From Marinimicrobium agarilyticum DSM 16975 (GTDB lineage: Bacteria > Pseudomonadota > Gammaproteobacteria > Pseudomonadales > Cellvibrionaceae), in the NCBI RefSeq assembly GCF_000423345.1, contig NZ_AUHU01000016.1, positions 7,501-71,500 on the forward strand: a stretch of DNA of 64,000 nucleotides, in the 5' to 3' direction. The position numbers were made by a program, and so were the translations under genes. The notes beneath the pieces were generated by a model. It ran no database searches, was not told where the DNA came from, and worked only from the letters and a program-made list of their open reading frames with translations. Of this stretch, positions 26,196 through 34,564 are shown piece after piece (the first letter of the stretch is position 1; the number at the start of each line of letters is the position of its first letter).

Positions 26196-27481
26196 AACGG
26201 GCCTTCCTGTCGCTCTATTTACTGATTGTCCTGGCCCTCGTGGGGTTCGGCTGGGCGCTGGATCAGCTTTGGAATACCTATCAGTCCGACCAGGAGTCAC
26301 ACCCTCCTGGCGCGACGCTCACCGAAGTCCTCCACCTGGCCAGCGCCGACCGCCCTTTGTCCGACACCCAGGCACTGGTGCATCAAATCGCCCGGCAGGG
26401 CCTGGCTGACGTGCGGCTGGTGCCTTTGGAGGACATCTCCGGCGACCCCATCAAAGAGCGCCTGCGCGCCGACGAAGCACTGTCGTTCGAAGACGCGGAC
26501 GGCAACCTCTACCACTACCGCAAACTCGAGCGGGCGCCCTACGTCATCGTGCTCGGAGAAGTCACTCCGGAGGCGACCCGTCGCTTCGAATCGTTCCTCT
26601 CGGTCGTTTTTTACGGTGCATTGGCGGCGGTGGTGTTCTTCTGGCTCTGGCCCCTGACCCGAGACTTGGGTCGTTTGGAGGAACACGCCCAGGCCCTGGG
26701 ACGCAATCCCGAGGCGCCGTTGGTGACGCTGAGCGGCCACTCCGCGGCCAACCGTCTCGGGCAGGCGTTTAACCAGATGGCACTGCGTATTCGGGAGCTG
26801 TTACGTTCGCAAAAAGAAATGACGCATGCCGTCTCCCACGAGCTGCGCACCCCGCTGGCCCGCATGAAGTTTGCGCTGGAAATAGCGGAGGCCAGTGGTG
26901 ACCCGGACAACCTGCAACGCAAACTCCAGAGCGTGCGAGCCGACGTGGCGGAGATGGATCAACTCGTTAACCAGTTGCTGCACTACGCACGCTTCGAGCA
27001 GCAGCCCGACCTGTTTCTCACCCCCGGCGACATGCCGGCGCTGGTCCACGACCTCTGGCAACGCCTGAGTGGTCACCTGACCCAACCGCCCCAGCTCTAT
27101 CTCCACCCGGAAGGACTGACTCAACCGGTGGTGTGTGACTGGTCCCTGATGGAACGCGCGCTGCAGAACCTGATCCAGAACGCCTTGCGCTACGCCCACC
27201 GCCGAATCGATATCACTCTGGAAGCCCACGACGGTGATTTCCGGGTGACCGTGGACGATGACGGGCCCGGCATTCCCGCTGAGGAGCGGCAGCGCATTTT
27301 TGAATCCTTCGTTCGCCTGCGCGAGGCGCCGGAACACCACACGGCGGGTTTCGGTCTGGGGCTGGCTATCGTTCAGCGGGTGATGAACTGGCACCAGGGG
27401 GAAGTGCTGGTGGATGCCGCTCAAAGCGGCGGAGCCCGCTTTGTTTTACACTGGTCCGCTCAGCCCGCCGACGTCGACTGA
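26192..27481 (+). CDS. Sensor histidine kinase (RstB-like)
   Basis: A 429-residue membrane kinase. The best start is a TTG whose last two bases belong to the TGA stop of the response regulator (TTGA overlap), giving LKRAFLSLYLLIVLALVGFGW as the first transmembrane helix. A periplasmic sensor of about 110 residues follows, a second helix (VVFYGALAAVVFFWLWPL), HAMP, the H-box MTHAVSHELRTPLARMKF, the N-box LIQNALRYAHRR, and DDDGPGIPAEE and GFGLGLAIV ATP motifs. Complete and probably functional. The signal is unknown. Confidence 0.92.
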   Translation: MKRAFLSLYLLIVLALVGFGWALDQLWNTYQSDQESHPPGATLTEVLHLASADRPLSDTQALVHQIARQGLADVRLVPLEDISGDPIKERLRADEALSFEDADGNLYHYRKLERAPYVIVLGEVTPEATRRFESFLSVVFYGALAAVVFFWLWPLTRDLGRLEEHAQALGRNPEAPLVTLSGHSAANRLGQAFNQMALRIRELLRSQKEMTHAVSHELRTPLARMKFALEIAEASGDPDNLQRKLQSVRADVAEMDQLVNQLLHYARFEQQPDLFLTPGDMPALVHDLWQRLSGHLTQPPQLYLHPEGLTQPVVCDWSLMERALQNLIQNALRYAHRRIDITLEAHDGDFRVTVDDDGPGIPAEERQRIFESFVRLREAPEHHTAGFGLGLAIVQRVMNWHQGEVLVDAAQSGGARFVLHWSAQPADVD

Positions 27482-27514
27482 GCCACGGGCGCCCAACCGC
27501 TCGGCCCCTAGATT

Positions 27515-27529
27515 CACTATGGTATAGTG
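27515..27529 (+). promoter_or_regulatory. nagR -10 region inside a 15-bp palindrome
   Basis: CACTAT-GGT-ATAGTG is a perfect inverted repeat. It contains an extended -10 (TG, G, TATAGT at 27523-27528) about 50 bases before nagR. It does not match the GACAACGTTGTC palindrome found elsewhere in the regulon. Confidence 0.45.
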
Positions 27530-27578
27530 CCGGCTTTAGTCACCCCCATTGACACCCCAACGAGTGGGCCGAGCGGCG

Positions 27579-28610
27579 ATGAACCCAACAATCAAAGACG
27601 TGGCCAAACGGGCCGGCGTGTCCTTCAAGACCGTCTCCCGAGTGATCAATCGCGAAAGTACAGTAGGCCAGGAGTTGCAGGACAAGGTCTGGAAGGCCAT
27701 CAAGGAGCTGAACTACCAGCCCAACCTTTCCGCGCGGGTACTGCGCGGCGCGGCGTCTTCGATCGGTTTTATCTACGACAACCCCAACAGCAACTACGTC
27801 ATCGAGATGCAGCGGGGGATTCTGAACGAGTGCCGCCGGCAGGACTACGAGCTGGTGATCCACCCCTGCGATGCCAAGTCCCCCGAGCTGCTGGATGAAA
27901 TTTTCGGCATGGTGGACCGCAGCCGGGTGGGCGGTCTGGTAATCACTCCCCCCATGTCGGAAATGCCCGAGGTGCTCGACGCCCTTACCGCCCGCAAGAT
28001 CCGCTTTGTGCGCATTCTTTCCGGCACCCAGCCGCCGGACGAGTTGTCCGCCTGCGTCTTCGTGGACGACCGGACCGCCGCCTACCGGATTACCCAATAC
28101 CTGATCGACCTGGGGCATCGGGATATCGCCTTTCTTGGCGGTGAAGAGGAACACAAATCCAGCGTCGAACGTCTGGCGGGCTATAAACAAGCGCTGAAAG
28201 ACAACCAGATCAAAAGCAACAGCCGGCTGATTCTCAAAGGCGAGTACGCTTTTGAGTCCGGGGTCAAACGCACCCGCCAACTGCTCGCCCGGGATGAACA
28301 CCCCACGGCGGTTTTCGCCTGTAACGACGAAATCGCCGCCGGCGTGCTCTTCGCGGCGCGGCTTGAGGGCGTGGATGTCCCGCGGGACCTGTCCATCGTC
28401 GGTTTCGAGGACAGTCCCTTCTCCCGTCAGGCCTGGCCCAACCTCACCACGGCCCAGCAACCCAACGCGGCGATCGCCAGCACCGCCACCGAGCTGCTGA
28501 TTCGGCAGATTCGCCACCGCAAAGGTGACAAGGGACCGGAAAGCGAAGGCTTCTACCCGCAATTGATAGTGCGCGACTCCACCTGCCCACCAGGGCGGCG
28601 CGGCGCCTGA
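27579..28610 (+). CDS. nagR: LacI-family repressor of GlcNAc catabolism (NagR-like)
   Basis: A 343-residue LacI regulator: helix-turn-helix TIKDVAKRAGVSFKTVSRVI at the N-terminus and sugar-binding domain (GFIYDNPNSNYVIEMQRGIL, VFACNDEIAAG, SIVGFEDSPFS). It sits directly before nagB-II and nagA. In Shewanella a LacI-type NagR controls the same genes. The two GACAACGTTGTC palindromes before nagB-II and nagK are the expected operators. The start at MNPTIKD is the one that places the HTH in the canonical position. Confidence 0.87.
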   Translation: MNPTIKDVAKRAGVSFKTVSRVINRESTVGQELQDKVWKAIKELNYQPNLSARVLRGAASSIGFIYDNPNSNYVIEMQRGILNECRRQDYELVIHPCDAKSPELLDEIFGMVDRSRVGGLVITPPMSEMPEVLDALTARKIRFVRILSGTQPPDELSACVFVDDRTAAYRITQYLIDLGHRDIAFLGGEEEHKSSVERLAGYKQALKDNQIKSNSRLILKGEYAFESGVKRTRQLLARDEHPTAVFACNDEIAAGVLFAARLEGVDVPRDLSIVGFEDSPFSRQAWPNLTTAQQPNAAIASTATELLIRQIRHRKGDKGPESEGFYPQLIVRDSTCPPGRRGA

Positions 28611-28697
28611 CCGAGCGCCGTGCGCCTCTCTTCCCGAGTGGCCGCTATCACCGCCCCTTTACATCCACACCAAAGCAGAGCAAAATACCATCCACAA

Positions 28698-28709
28698 GAC
28701 AACGTTGTC
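28698..28709. promoter_or_regulatory. NagR-type operator before nagB-II
   Basis: The 12-bp perfect palindrome GACAACGTTGTC, CG-centred as for LacI-family sites, about 70 bases before the nagB-II start. The same 12 bases occur before nagK. TTGTCA at 28705-28710 could serve as a -35, but no good -10 follows. Confidence 0.7.
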
Positions 28710-28777
28710 AGGCGGTAATCTGACACCCCCATCCTTTTGAGAACGCCACCACAGTGAGTCGAATGACAGGAGTAACC

Positions 28778-29809
28778 ATGCCCCAGCCGGAACAGACCCG
28801 AATGTTTGCCGAGGCCGCCGAGGCCGCTCAGGTCGTAAGCCGCCAGCTGACCGCCAACGCCGCCCGGGTACAGGAAGCCGCCGAACGCTTGCGCGCCTTT
28901 TCGCCCCGCGCCGTGGTCACCTGCGCCCGGGGTAGCTCGGACCACGCCGCCACCTACGCCAAGTACCTGATCGAAACCCAGCTCGGTGTACTCACGGCTT
29001 CCGCCGCGCCATCGGTGGGCTCGGTTTACCGTCGCCCCCAACAGCTCAGCGACGTGCTCTATATCGCCATTTCCCAGTCGGGCAAAAGCCCCGACCTGTT
29101 GGCCAACGTGGAGCACGCCAAAGCCGCCGGGGCACTGACGCTCGCCTTCGTCAATGTGGAGGACTCCCCCCTGGCCGAGATGGCCGATCTGGTCATTCCC
29201 CTACAGGCCGGGCAGGAACTGAGCGTCGCGGCGACCAAGTCCTACATCGGCAGCCTGACCGCCATTCTCCACTTGGTCGCCCAATGGGCCGACAACAGTC
29301 GGCTCAAGGCGGTGTTGAACACCCTGCCCGACGCCCTCGCCCAAGCCTGGACCTTTGACTGGTCAGCAGCGGTGGAAGCCTTCAAGCCGGTCAATAATCT
29401 GTTTGTGATCGGCCGGGGGCTCGGCTTCGGCATCGCTCAGGAGGCGGCCCTGAAATTGAAGGAGACCTGTGGCCTGCACGCGGAAGCGTTCAGCGCGGCG
29501 GAAGTCAAACACGGCCCTATGGCCATCGTTGGGCGCGACTTTCCGGTGCTGGTCATTTCCCAGCAGGATGAAACCCAGGCCGGCACCGACGAGCTGGTCA
29601 GCGAGTTCCGCCAGCGCGGCGCCCGCGTGCTGGTAGCGGACGAGTCGGAACAGACCGACAGCCTGCCAGTGGTTCGGGGGGCGCACCCGGTGGTGGCGCC
29701 CATTCTCGCCATCCAGAGTTTCTATCGAATGGCCAATGCACTGTCCATCGCCCGCGGGTATCATCCCGATGAACCGCCTCACCTGAACAAGGTGACCGAA
29801 ACCGTCTAA
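28778..29809 (+). CDS. nagB-II: Glucosamine-6-phosphate deaminase, SIS-domain type (NagB-II)
   Basis: A 343-residue protein with two SIS domains, like the isomerase half of GlmS but without its glutaminase domain. It should deaminate GlcN-6-P to fructose-6-P. Motifs: VTCARGSSDHAATYAKYL, ISQSGKSPDLLAN, ATKSYIGSLTAI, GLGFGIAQEAALKLKETCG and HAEAFSAAEVKHGPMA. The ATG at 28778 has a CAGGAG site at good spacing; GTG/ATG codons upstream are less likely. It replaces the unrelated hexameric NagB in the Shewanella-type pathway. Confidence 0.92.
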   Translation: MPQPEQTRMFAEAAEAAQVVSRQLTANAARVQEAAERLRAFSPRAVVTCARGSSDHAATYAKYLIETQLGVLTASAAPSVGSVYRRPQQLSDVLYIAISQSGKSPDLLANVEHAKAAGALTLAFVNVEDSPLAEMADLVIPLQAGQELSVAATKSYIGSLTAILHLVAQWADNSRLKAVLNTLPDALAQAWTFDWSAAVEAFKPVNNLFVIGRGLGFGIAQEAALKLKETCGLHAEAFSAAEVKHGPMAIVGRDFPVLVISQQDETQAGTDELVSEFRQRGARVLVADESEQTDSLPVVRGAHPVVAPILAIQSFYRMANALSIARGYHPDEPPHLNKVTETV

Positions 29810-29827
29810 CACGCAAGAGGCACCGCA

Positions 29828-30970
29828 ATGACACAGGCTTTGATCAATGCCGAACTGTTCACCGGCGACCAGTGGCTGGAAGGGCAGGCGCTGCTGATGG
29901 AGGGAGACCGTATCCGGGCACTGGTGGGCCACAATGAAATTCCGGCCGAAGCGGAACGCATCGACCTCACCGGAACCCGGCTGGTGCCCGGACTGATCGA
30001 CACTCAGGTCAATGGCGGAGGCGGCGTTCTGTTCAACGATGCCCCCACCGTGGAGGCGCTTGAACAGATCGGCCGGGCCCACGCCCACTATGGCACCACC
30101 GGCTTTCTGCCGACCCTGATCAGTGACGATCTGGACGTGGTGGAGCGTGCCATCGGGGCGGTGCGCCAGGCGATGGCCCGAAAGGTACCCGGCGTGCTGG
30201 GTATCCACCTGGAAGGGCCGTTTCTCAACCCCGAGCGCAAGGGCGTGCACGATGACAAGAAATTCCGGCGCCTGACGCCTGAAGCGGTGGAGCTGCTGAG
30301 CTCACTGGAAACCGGCTTTACCCTGGTTACGCTGGCCCCCGAGCGGACCACGCCGGAAATGATTCGCCAGTTGACCGAGCGCGGCGTGATGGTATCCGCC
30401 GGGCACACCGCCGCCGACTACGAGCAGACCCGGAGGGCGCTGGCCGCAGGCGTGCGCAGCTTTACCCATCTGTTCAACGCCATGACGCCCATGACCAGTC
30501 GGGAGCCCGGCGTGGTGGGAGCGGCTCTGGAAGATGAAAACAGCTGGTGCGGCTTGATAGTCGACGGTTATCACGTCCACGCCACCACATTGAAGGTCGC
30601 CATTGCCGCCAAGGCCCGAGGCAAAATGGTCCTGGTGACCGATGCCATGCCCACCGTGGGCGCCGAGGACAAACAGTTCACTCTCAAGGGTGAAGTGATC
30701 CGGGCGGAAAACGGCCGCTGTGCCACCGCCGATGGCACCCTGGCCGGCTCTGACCTGGATATGCTGGCGGCGGTGCGCAACAGCGTCAGCCAACTGGGTT
30801 TACCCTTGGCCGAGGCGCTGCGGATGGCCAGCCTCTACCCGGCCCAGATGCTCGGATTGGAGCAGGAGCTGGGCCGGCTGGCGCCGGGGTTTCGGGCCAG
30901 CCTGCTCGCCGTGGATGAGAACCTAAATTTACGCGCCAGCTGGATCGATGGTGCGCGCCAGCCGCTTTAG
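29828..30970 (+). CDS. nagA: N-acetylglucosamine-6-phosphate deacetylase
   Basis: A 380-residue amidohydrolase that makes GlcN-6-P and acetate. Conserved motifs: PGLIDTQVNGGGGVLFND, the metal-site glutamate in GIHLEGPFLNPERKGVHD, metal histidines in SAGHTAADYEQ and FTHLFNAMTPM, and the catalytic aspartate in VTDAMPTVG. It follows nagB-II by 18 bases. Its stop codon overlaps the stop of the opposing DUF5666 gene (TTTAG read both ways), an extremely tight convergence. Confidence 0.95.
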   Translation: MTQALINAELFTGDQWLEGQALLMEGDRIRALVGHNEIPAEAERIDLTGTRLVPGLIDTQVNGGGGVLFNDAPTVEALEQIGRAHAHYGTTGFLPTLISDDLDVVERAIGAVRQAMARKVPGVLGIHLEGPFLNPERKGVHDDKKFRRLTPEAVELLSSLETGFTLVTLAPERTTPEMIRQLTERGVMVSAGHTAADYEQTRRALAAGVRSFTHLFNAMTPMTSREPGVVGAALEDENSWCGLIVDGYHVHATTLKVAIAAKARGKMVLVTDAMPTVGAEDKQFTLKGEVIRAENGRCATADGTLAGSDLDMLAAVRNSVSQLGLPLAEALRMASLYPAQMLGLEQELGRLAPGFRASLLAVDENLNLRASWIDGARQPL

Positions 30971-32457
30971 AATCGAAGGGTCGGGCCCCGCGCCTCGGGG
31001 CCGCCACTACCGACGCCAATGTCCGGCTTGCCGCCACACTGCGGGACAAAGTCCGGGCAACCACCTTTGACATCACCCGGCAGTTCCGACAACCGCAACG
31101 AACTGGCCTCCAGCTGCTGCTGACCAGTCAGCTCACCTTCTACCTGAACCTGGTCACCGCGACTGAGGTCGGCGAGAAGCTCTGCCCCCTGCGCCCCTTC
31201 CAGCCAGACCGTCACGCCGGTCACCCGAATGCTTTGAGTCTCCGGGTGGATGGCCGTCACCGGCCCTCGGATCTCGACCGTTTGTTCGCTCGGGTCCAAA
31301 CGCTTGACGCGGGTCACCACCAACTTATCGCCACGGTAGAACGCGAACACTTCCACCGCATCCCCCGCCCGCAATTGCGAGAGGTTGAGCCCGTTGCGGT
31401 TCCCCAGCCCGTCTGCCACATCTTCAAAGGCCGTGAGCTCGCTCACGTGGTAAGACGTACCCATCAGGGTCAACACCCCCGCCTGCTCATCGACGGCCCC
31501 CACTTCGGTGCGAATGCGGTTAACCCCGTGGCGCAACACCCGAAGCTGTTCGGCCATCAGTACGCCCTCTACGAGGCGTCCCTCCACGGCAACCCGGACA
31601 CCGCTGGCCAGGGCCTCAGTGCCGCCTTTCCGATCCGCCTCGGACGCATTCACGCGAACGCCGGCGACCTCAAAGTCGCTCAAGGACGCAAAACGGCCGA
31701 TCACGCCTTCCTGAAAGAGCGTGGAACCGTCTTCAGGCGCCGACCGAGGGAGGATCGCGACCGTTTCGGCGGCGAGTTCACCTTGCGCGAGCGCGCCACC
31801 GGTTACCCGTACCCTGAGACCCTCGGCCAAATCACCGCCGATGACCTCCGAACCCGCAAAGCTCACCCAGAGGTCATTGATCCGAAAGCGTTGCGCCTGG
31901 GCATCCAGTGACTTTACGGTTCCCACAACGTCGGGCGTCACGGTTTCCACGGCACTGACGCGGGAGGCGATCAAGTGTCCGCTGTCGCCAAGATGGCCGC
32001 TGACATCAATGCCGACCCCGTCGGACAAAGCCTCAAACGCAACGCCATCAAACTGAATATCGTCGTAGACAACCACCGTCTGGCCCAACACCGTCAACAC
32101 CTTACGCACGTCGCTGGCTTCGGAAACGGTATTGATCGATCCTTGCAGCAGGCGAGTGTACCGGACTTCGTCGGCCAGCGCCTGATCACCGTCCAGTTCA
32201 GCCAACTCGACCTCAACCACCATGCCCAGTTGGATATCCTCCACGGCACCCGGCTCGCCATTCACTGAAACCTCCGCCGTGTCGATCTCAACATGGAGGC
32301 CATTGACGTAAATGCTGCCGTAGGCCGTGACGCTTCCGCTAACGACGGTGGCCGGGCTGCCCGTGCCCTCGATGCCGGCCGTCGAATCGCTGTCGCTCAG
32401 ACACCCCCCCAGAAGGATTGCCAGCAGCGGTGTCGCAATATATTTGACTGTTTTCAT
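30967..32457 (-). CDS. DUF5666 repeat lipoprotein
   Basis: A 496-residue lipoprotein (lipobox LLGGCLS) made of five to six OB-like DUF5666 repeats, each with a GxVxA or VxGxV strand pattern and a segment such as LQLGMVVEVE (here IQLGMVVEVELAELDG) or LRAGDAVEVFAFY. Function of the family is unknown. Translation is coupled to the upstream DUF6502 gene through an ATGA overlap. The two, with the divergent DUF4382 gene, form a recurring module of exported small-domain proteins plus a putative regulator. Confidence 0.85.
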   Translation of the reverse strand: MKTVKYIATPLLAILLGGCLSDSDSTAGIEGTGSPATVVSGSVTAYGSIYVNGLHVEIDTAEVSVNGEPGAVEDIQLGMVVEVELAELDGDQALADEVRYTRLLQGSINTVSEASDVRKVLTVLGQTVVVYDDIQFDGVAFEALSDGVGIDVSGHLGDSGHLIASRVSAVETVTPDVVGTVKSLDAQAQRFRINDLWVSFAGSEVIGGDLAEGLRVRVTGGALAQGELAAETVAILPRSAPEDGSTLFQEGVIGRFASLSDFEVAGVRVNASEADRKGGTEALASGVRVAVEGRLVEGVLMAEQLRVLRHGVNRIRTEVGAVDEQAGVLTLMGTSYHVSELTAFEDVADGLGNRNGLNLSQLRAGDAVEVFAFYRGDKLVVTRVKRLDPSEQTVEIRGPVTAIHPETQSIRVTGVTVWLEGAQGAELLADLSRGDQVQVEGELTGQQQLEASSLRLSELPGDVKGGCPDFVPQCGGKPDIGVGSGGPEARGPTLRF

Positions 32458-33308
32458 GAATCTTCCCCGCGCGTTGCTTCGCCGCGTTCTTCAAAGTAGT
32501 AGAGCCCGATCCCCGCTCTGACCGTGGCGGAGTTCTCCGTTTCGGAGGGGTTCAGCTCCGGCCGCTCCTCCCGGTCACAATCGGCCAGCCAGTCATTCAC
32601 CTTTAGCAGAAATTCCTGCCCTTCCCGGGCGCTGCGCTGGCGTATCTGTGCCAACAGCGCCTCGGGGATATGAGTATAGGAGACCGTGCGCTGGATAAAG
32701 GGGCCCGGGTCTTCTTTGGCAATATTGTGGTCCATGGTGCGCATCAGGTCCGCCGCAGCGGTGCCGAATATTCGGATGTTCTCCTGCATATCTTCCACGG
32801 GAATGTAACCCCGGGCAAGCAACGCCACCGTTTCCCCGTCTCGGGTCACGGCGTTGATCCGTTCCAGCTCATCGAGCAGGGCCCGCACCGGTACATCGTG
32901 ACTGTACTGGTGCACCAGGCCCGCAAAGGACGGTTCACTCCCCTGGGTCTCAATCGGAAGCGCGGCCGGCTCCCCATTCGCCGAGTGGAAACGCACGTCA
33001 TTCAACCAGGCCGTTATGACCCGCGCGGTGGGCGTCGGTTGCTCATTGGGGGCGTCGGAGAGCGGATGGGGCCGTTCCTGCAGCTTGGCGATGTCTTTGC
33101 GGTTGATACCGGTCAGTACCGCCATCCGCGACAGACTCTGCTTTCGGCCGGGGATGGCAAAGTCCTCGCGGGCGGTGTCGACATAGACATGGCGGGCAAT
33201 GTCGGCAAACGAGCGATAGGAGACGCCATGGCGCAGCAGTAACCGCACCATGGGACGCAACATCTTGTACAGGGCTCTGGCGAGCGCCGTCTGGGTTCTA
33301 TCGCTCAT
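32454..33308 (-). CDS. DUF6502 family protein, probable DNA-binding regulator
   Basis: A 284-residue cytoplasmic protein. Residues about 28-75 look like two helix-turn-helix elements (VSYRSFADIARHVYVD, then QSLSRMAVLTGINRKDIAKL), followed by an alpha-helical domain. No transmembrane segments. Family function is not established; a transcription regulator is inferred from the HTH pattern. It overlaps the DUF5666 gene by ATGA and faces the DUF4382 gene. Copies of a TRTAGYGWCA motif lie just before its own start and on the DUF4382 promoter. Confidence 0.78.
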   Translation of the reverse strand: MSDRTQTALARALYKMLRPMVRLLLRHGVSYRSFADIARHVYVDTAREDFAIPGRKQSLSRMAVLTGINRKDIAKLQERPHPLSDAPNEQPTPTARVITAWLNDVRFHSANGEPAALPIETQGSEPSFAGLVHQYSHDVPVRALLDELERINAVTRDGETVALLARGYIPVEDMQENIRIFGTAAADLMRTMDHNIAKEDPGPFIQRTVSYTHIPEALLAQIRQRSAREGQEFLLKVNDWLADCDREERPELNPSETENSATVRAGIGLYYFEERGEATRGEDS

Positions 33309-33309
33309 G

Positions 33310-33399
33310 TTGGGATTGTAGCGTCAAAATTTTCCGGAAAATACCGGTTTCGGTGTTTACAAAACTATTTTTGGGACTATAGTGTCAAATATAGCGACA
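33310..33399. promoter_or_regulatory. Repeated motif in the DUF6502/DUF4382 divergent promoter
   Basis: Three copies of T(A/G)TAG(C/T)G(T/A)CA start at 33317, 33378 and 33390. The first two lie in a longer repeat: TTGGGATTGTAGCGTCAAA at 33310-33328 and TTGGGACTATAGTGTCAAA at 33371-33389 (16 of 19 identical). Between them is the perfect palindrome ATTTTCCGGAAAAT at 33329-33342. One copy abuts the DUF6502 start; the other two cover the DUF4382 -10. Confidence 0.65.
33356..33383 (+). promoter_or_regulatory. Sigma70 promoter of the DUF4382 gene
   Basis: TTTACA (33356-33361), 16 bases, TATAGT (33378-33383). Both hexamers match five of six consensus bases. The -10 lies inside the second TRTAGYGWCA copy, so a bound regulator would compete with polymerase. 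Confidence 0.75.
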
Positions 33400-33519
33400 T
33401 GGGAACCAACCTCCCTCCAGCAATGCCTCGGAGCGTTGCGGACCAAACCGCCTAACCGAACTCGTCCGAGCTCATCGCTCTTTCTTGCTTGGTTCGGCAA
33501 CAACGGAGAGATAGAAGTT

Positions 33520-34497
33520 ATGCGTCCTTTCAAAAAGCACTATTTGCAAGCACTCATTGGCGCTTCCGCCATGACCCTGGCCGCCTGCGGTGGCAGTTCA
33601 AGCGACAACGCCTCCGGCCCCGACAGCGACACGGGGCGCCTCAGCGTCGCTGTCACCGACGCGCCCATCGATGCGGCCAACCACGTCATCGTGGAATTTT
33701 CAGCGGTTTCCATCAAACCGGCCGACGGCGAAGCCATCGAGTTCACCCTTGAGGAAAACGCCTCCATCGACCTGCTGAGCCTGCAGGGCAGCTTGTCCGA
33801 AGCGCTCGTAACGGATGAAGAAGTACCTGCCGGTGAATACGAGTGGGTCCGGCTTCACGTCAATGCGGAGCACGATGGCGTGCTGGATTCCTACATTGAG
33901 CTCGATACCGGTAATCAACTGGAACTGCGCGTTCCCAGCGGTAGCCAGACCGGCCTGAAGCTGGTTAGTGGCTTCACGGTAGCGGCCGGCGGAAATACCA
34001 ATATCACCATCGACTTCGACCTGCGCAAATCCGTTGTGCTGCCAGGCGGGCAAGCCGGCGCAATGCTCAAGCCGGCCCTGCGTCTGATCGACAACACCGT
34101 GGTAGGCACCCTGGCGGGTAGCGTCGACGCCGAAGTGCTGACCGACCAGTGCGCCGACCCCGCCAACGAATACGGCGCGGTGTATATCTACTCCGGGGCA
34201 GACGCCACTGTGGCCGACGTATCCGGCGCAGACACCGACCCCCTCACGACCGCTCTGGTCGCGCAGGTTGACGGCGGCTACGAATACGAGGCGGGCTTCC
34301 TGGAAGCGGGGGACTATACCCTGGCCTACACCTGTGGTGCCGACAGCGACGATCCCGAGGTGGTAGACGAATTGACCTTTATCGGAACCAGCAACACCGA
34401 GATCGAAGCCGATATGACCACCGAAGTGAACTTCACGGTCGATCAGCTACCGACCGACGAGGAGACGGCCTCCCAGGAGGAGACCACCGGGCAATAA
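33520..34497 (+). CDS. DUF4382 domain lipoprotein
   Basis: A 325-residue lipoprotein (lipobox TLAACGGSS). Residues about 35-185 are the DUF4382 domain (GRLSVAVTDAPIDAANHVIVEF, FTLEENASIDLLSLQG, VPAGEYEWVRLHVNA). The C-terminal part is an acidic beta-sandwich-like segment with two cysteines and a Glu/Thr-rich tail. Function unknown. The start at 33520 follows GGAGAG and begins with a proper signal peptide; a longer frame would read through the promoter. A strong terminator follows. Confidence 0.85.
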   Translation: MRPFKKHYLQALIGASAMTLAACGGSSSDNASGPDSDTGRLSVAVTDAPIDAANHVIVEFSAVSIKPADGEAIEFTLEENASIDLLSLQGSLSEALVTDEEVPAGEYEWVRLHVNAEHDGVLDSYIELDTGNQLELRVPSGSQTGLKLVSGFTVAAGGNTNITIDFDLRKSVVLPGGQAGAMLKPALRLIDNTVVGTLAGSVDAEVLTDQCADPANEYGAVYIYSGADATVADVSGADTDPLTTALVAQVDGGYEYEAGFLEAGDYTLAYTCGADSDDPEVVDELTFIGTSNTEIEADMTTEVNFTVDQLPTDEETASQEETTGQ

Positions 34498-34524
34498 GTT
34501 TTTTTGGCCTGACGCGCCGCTTGT

Positions 34525-34557
34525 GCCGCGAGCCCCTTGTGGACTCGCGGCTTTTTT
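34525..34557 (+). terminator. Rho-independent terminator after DUF4382
   Basis: An 8-bp stem GCCGCGAG / CTCGCGGC with an 11-base loop, followed directly by TTTTTT (34552-34557). Confidence 0.88.
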
Positions 34558-34564
34558 ATGTCCG

